A stretch of DNA of 64,000 bases, taken from the NCBI RefSeq assembly GCF_002994615.1, contig NZ_PVNK01000125.1, positions 1 through 64,000 on the forward strand. The letters run 5' to 3'. Positions 63,346 to 64,000 of the stretch are shown in pieces. Position 1 is the stretch's first letter. Every line of letters begins with the position of its first letter. The position numbers were made by a program, and so were the translations under genes. Origin of the DNA: Enhygromyxa salina (lineage in GTDB: Bacteria > Myxococcota_A > Polyangia > Nannocystales > Nannocystaceae). The notes beneath the pieces were generated by a model. It did no database searches. It saw nothing but the letters and a program-made list of their open reading frames with translations, and was not told the origin of the DNA.

Positions 63346-63705
63346 TCCAAAGCCTCAGACCTCGGCAATCCGCGCCGACGGCCAGACGATCAAAGACAGT
63401 CTCCCAGGACTCGAAAGTGGCGGTCGAATCACTCGCCGCTCGAGCGCCTGACGTGACTACAGTTTTCGCCCGCATGGCGACGAGCACCGGCCTCATTGTC
63501 ACGTCCGACCCCGCGATCGCGCGAAGTCGAGCGGCTGAGGCCAAATCCTACACTGGCATACATCTCGCACGATGCGGGCTCGGGACGCCATTGGGTGCCC
63601 TGAGCAGTACTGAACACCCACGTCCAGGCCCCTGCGCGGGCAGGTTTTTGGCTTCGCGCGAACCCGCGCGATATGTGGACCTCCACGATAGAGAGAGTTG
63701 AGACG
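63346..63705. other. Intergenic region with a hairpin before the last gene
   Basis: 360 bases, no gene supported. A perfect 7-bp hairpin TCGCGCG-AACC-CGCGCGA lies at 63654-63671, 35 bp before the last ATG, next to TTTTGGCTTCGCGC, a string that also occurs inside the palindromic element (possible relic). Confidence 0.4.
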
Positions 63706-64000
63706 ATGTCGGATTACGTCCATGTAGATCAGCACTATGTGCCCCATGTCGAGCGCGCCCGCGAGCGAGCTCGGCGTGCTCCGAGCCTCAGCGCGCTGCT
63801 CTTTGATGAGGTCGACGCGCGGACCCAGCTGGGCTTTTTGATCGAATTCTGCGCCCTCGGCGTCCGCTTGTTGCGACCCGCTGAAGACTCGCTCCGCCGC
63901 GGCGTCGAGGTCTGCCTCGGCGTCGGTCTCGACTCGATCGCCGCCGAGCTCGACCGCCTCGGCAAGGAGGCCGCGGACCGCCGGCTCCTGCTCATCGACG
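63706..64000 (+). CDS. Unknown soluble protein (3' truncated by window end)
   Basis: Read directly: MSDYVHVDQHYVPHVERARE, then helical segments (PSLSALLFDEVDARTQLGFL; LRRGVEVCLGVGLDSIAAEL) and an open frame to the last base, 98 codons visible. A weak purine-rich GAGAGAG lies upstream of ATG 63706. The family is not recognised; the pattern suggests an all-helical cytoplasmic protein. The rest of the gene is outside the window. Confidence 0.6.
   Translation, partial: MSDYVHVDQHYVPHVERARERARRAPSLSALLFDEVDARTQLGFLIEFCALGVRLLRPAEDSLRRGVEVCLGVGLDSIAAELDRLGKEAADRRLLLID

Overview
The window is G+C-rich chromosomal DNA, about 70% by eye. It most likely comes from a myxobacterium, probably of the Nannocystineae (Plesiocystis/Enhygromyxa/Nannocystis side). 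The evidence is four lipoproteins with long (Gly-Asp)n linkers after the lipobox, a trypsin-like protease with a MYXO-CTERM-type tail, Tat- and lipoprotein-rich secreted proteins, and a bacteriophytochrome hybrid kinase. No rRNA, tRNA, CRISPR array, prophage or complete insertion sequence was seen. I ran no searches: family assignments rest on motifs read in the translations.

Layout. 1-6.7 kb: 3' part of an acidic TPR membrane protein, an EXPERA-type membrane protein, an ABC-F ATPase, a DUF1285-like protein, and a DNA methyltransferase coupled to a cytochrome c. 6.7-12.8 kb: a lipoprotein, then a two-gene repair operon resembling Bacillus MrfA (helicase) and MrfB (exonuclease); the MrfB-like protein ends in a long heptad-repeat tail. 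13.2-22.7 kb: PilZ protein, a 607-aa orphan, PlsC-type acyltransferase, Tag glycosylase behind a 24-codon mini-ORF, secreted proteins, tandem Usp, a membrane-anchored PD-(D/E)XK-like protein and the MYXO-CTERM protease. 22.8-28.5 kb: ABC exporter plus membrane protein, divergent from a DUF4159/VWA pair. 28.6-44.8 kb: TerB-like protein, three large lipoproteins, aminotransferase-RsmD pair, flippase, glycosyltransferase, GNAT protein, Nei-type glycosylase and a further GD-linker lipoprotein. 45-48.7 kb: small membrane protein, HTTM/gamma-carboxylase-like membrane protein and sulfotransferase. 49.3-54.3 kb: thymidylate synthase, then heme oxygenase-bacteriophytochrome. 54.3-64 kb: SGNH hydrolase, a putative secretion-associated cluster (regulatory-like domain protein, LysM/PG-binding protein, pentapeptide-repeat protein, very large metallophosphoesterase), an M19-type lipoprotein, dihydrofolate reductase and the 5' end of an unknown gene.

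Cross-cutting observations. (1) Many first genes of transcription units have a -10-like hexamer (TAnnnT or close) ending exactly 6-7 nt before the start codon and no Shine-Dalgarno sequence, which predicts widespread leaderless mRNAs. (2) A 164-bp palindromic element with ends reading TAGCAGCCCG occurs in two full copies, one internal-deletion copy and several terminal relics; at three genes its end supplies the TAG stop codon. (3) Low-complexity coding repeats (GD hexamers, 21-bp heptad repeats, DDDF tracts) are frequent and create long spurious open frames on the other strands, which I left out. (4) Several decayed or miniature genes are visible: a frameshifted relic at 19.5 kb, a beta-helix C-terminal scrap at 39.3 kb, and lipoprotein-like mini-ORFs fused by ATGA overlaps to tag and to the flippase gene.
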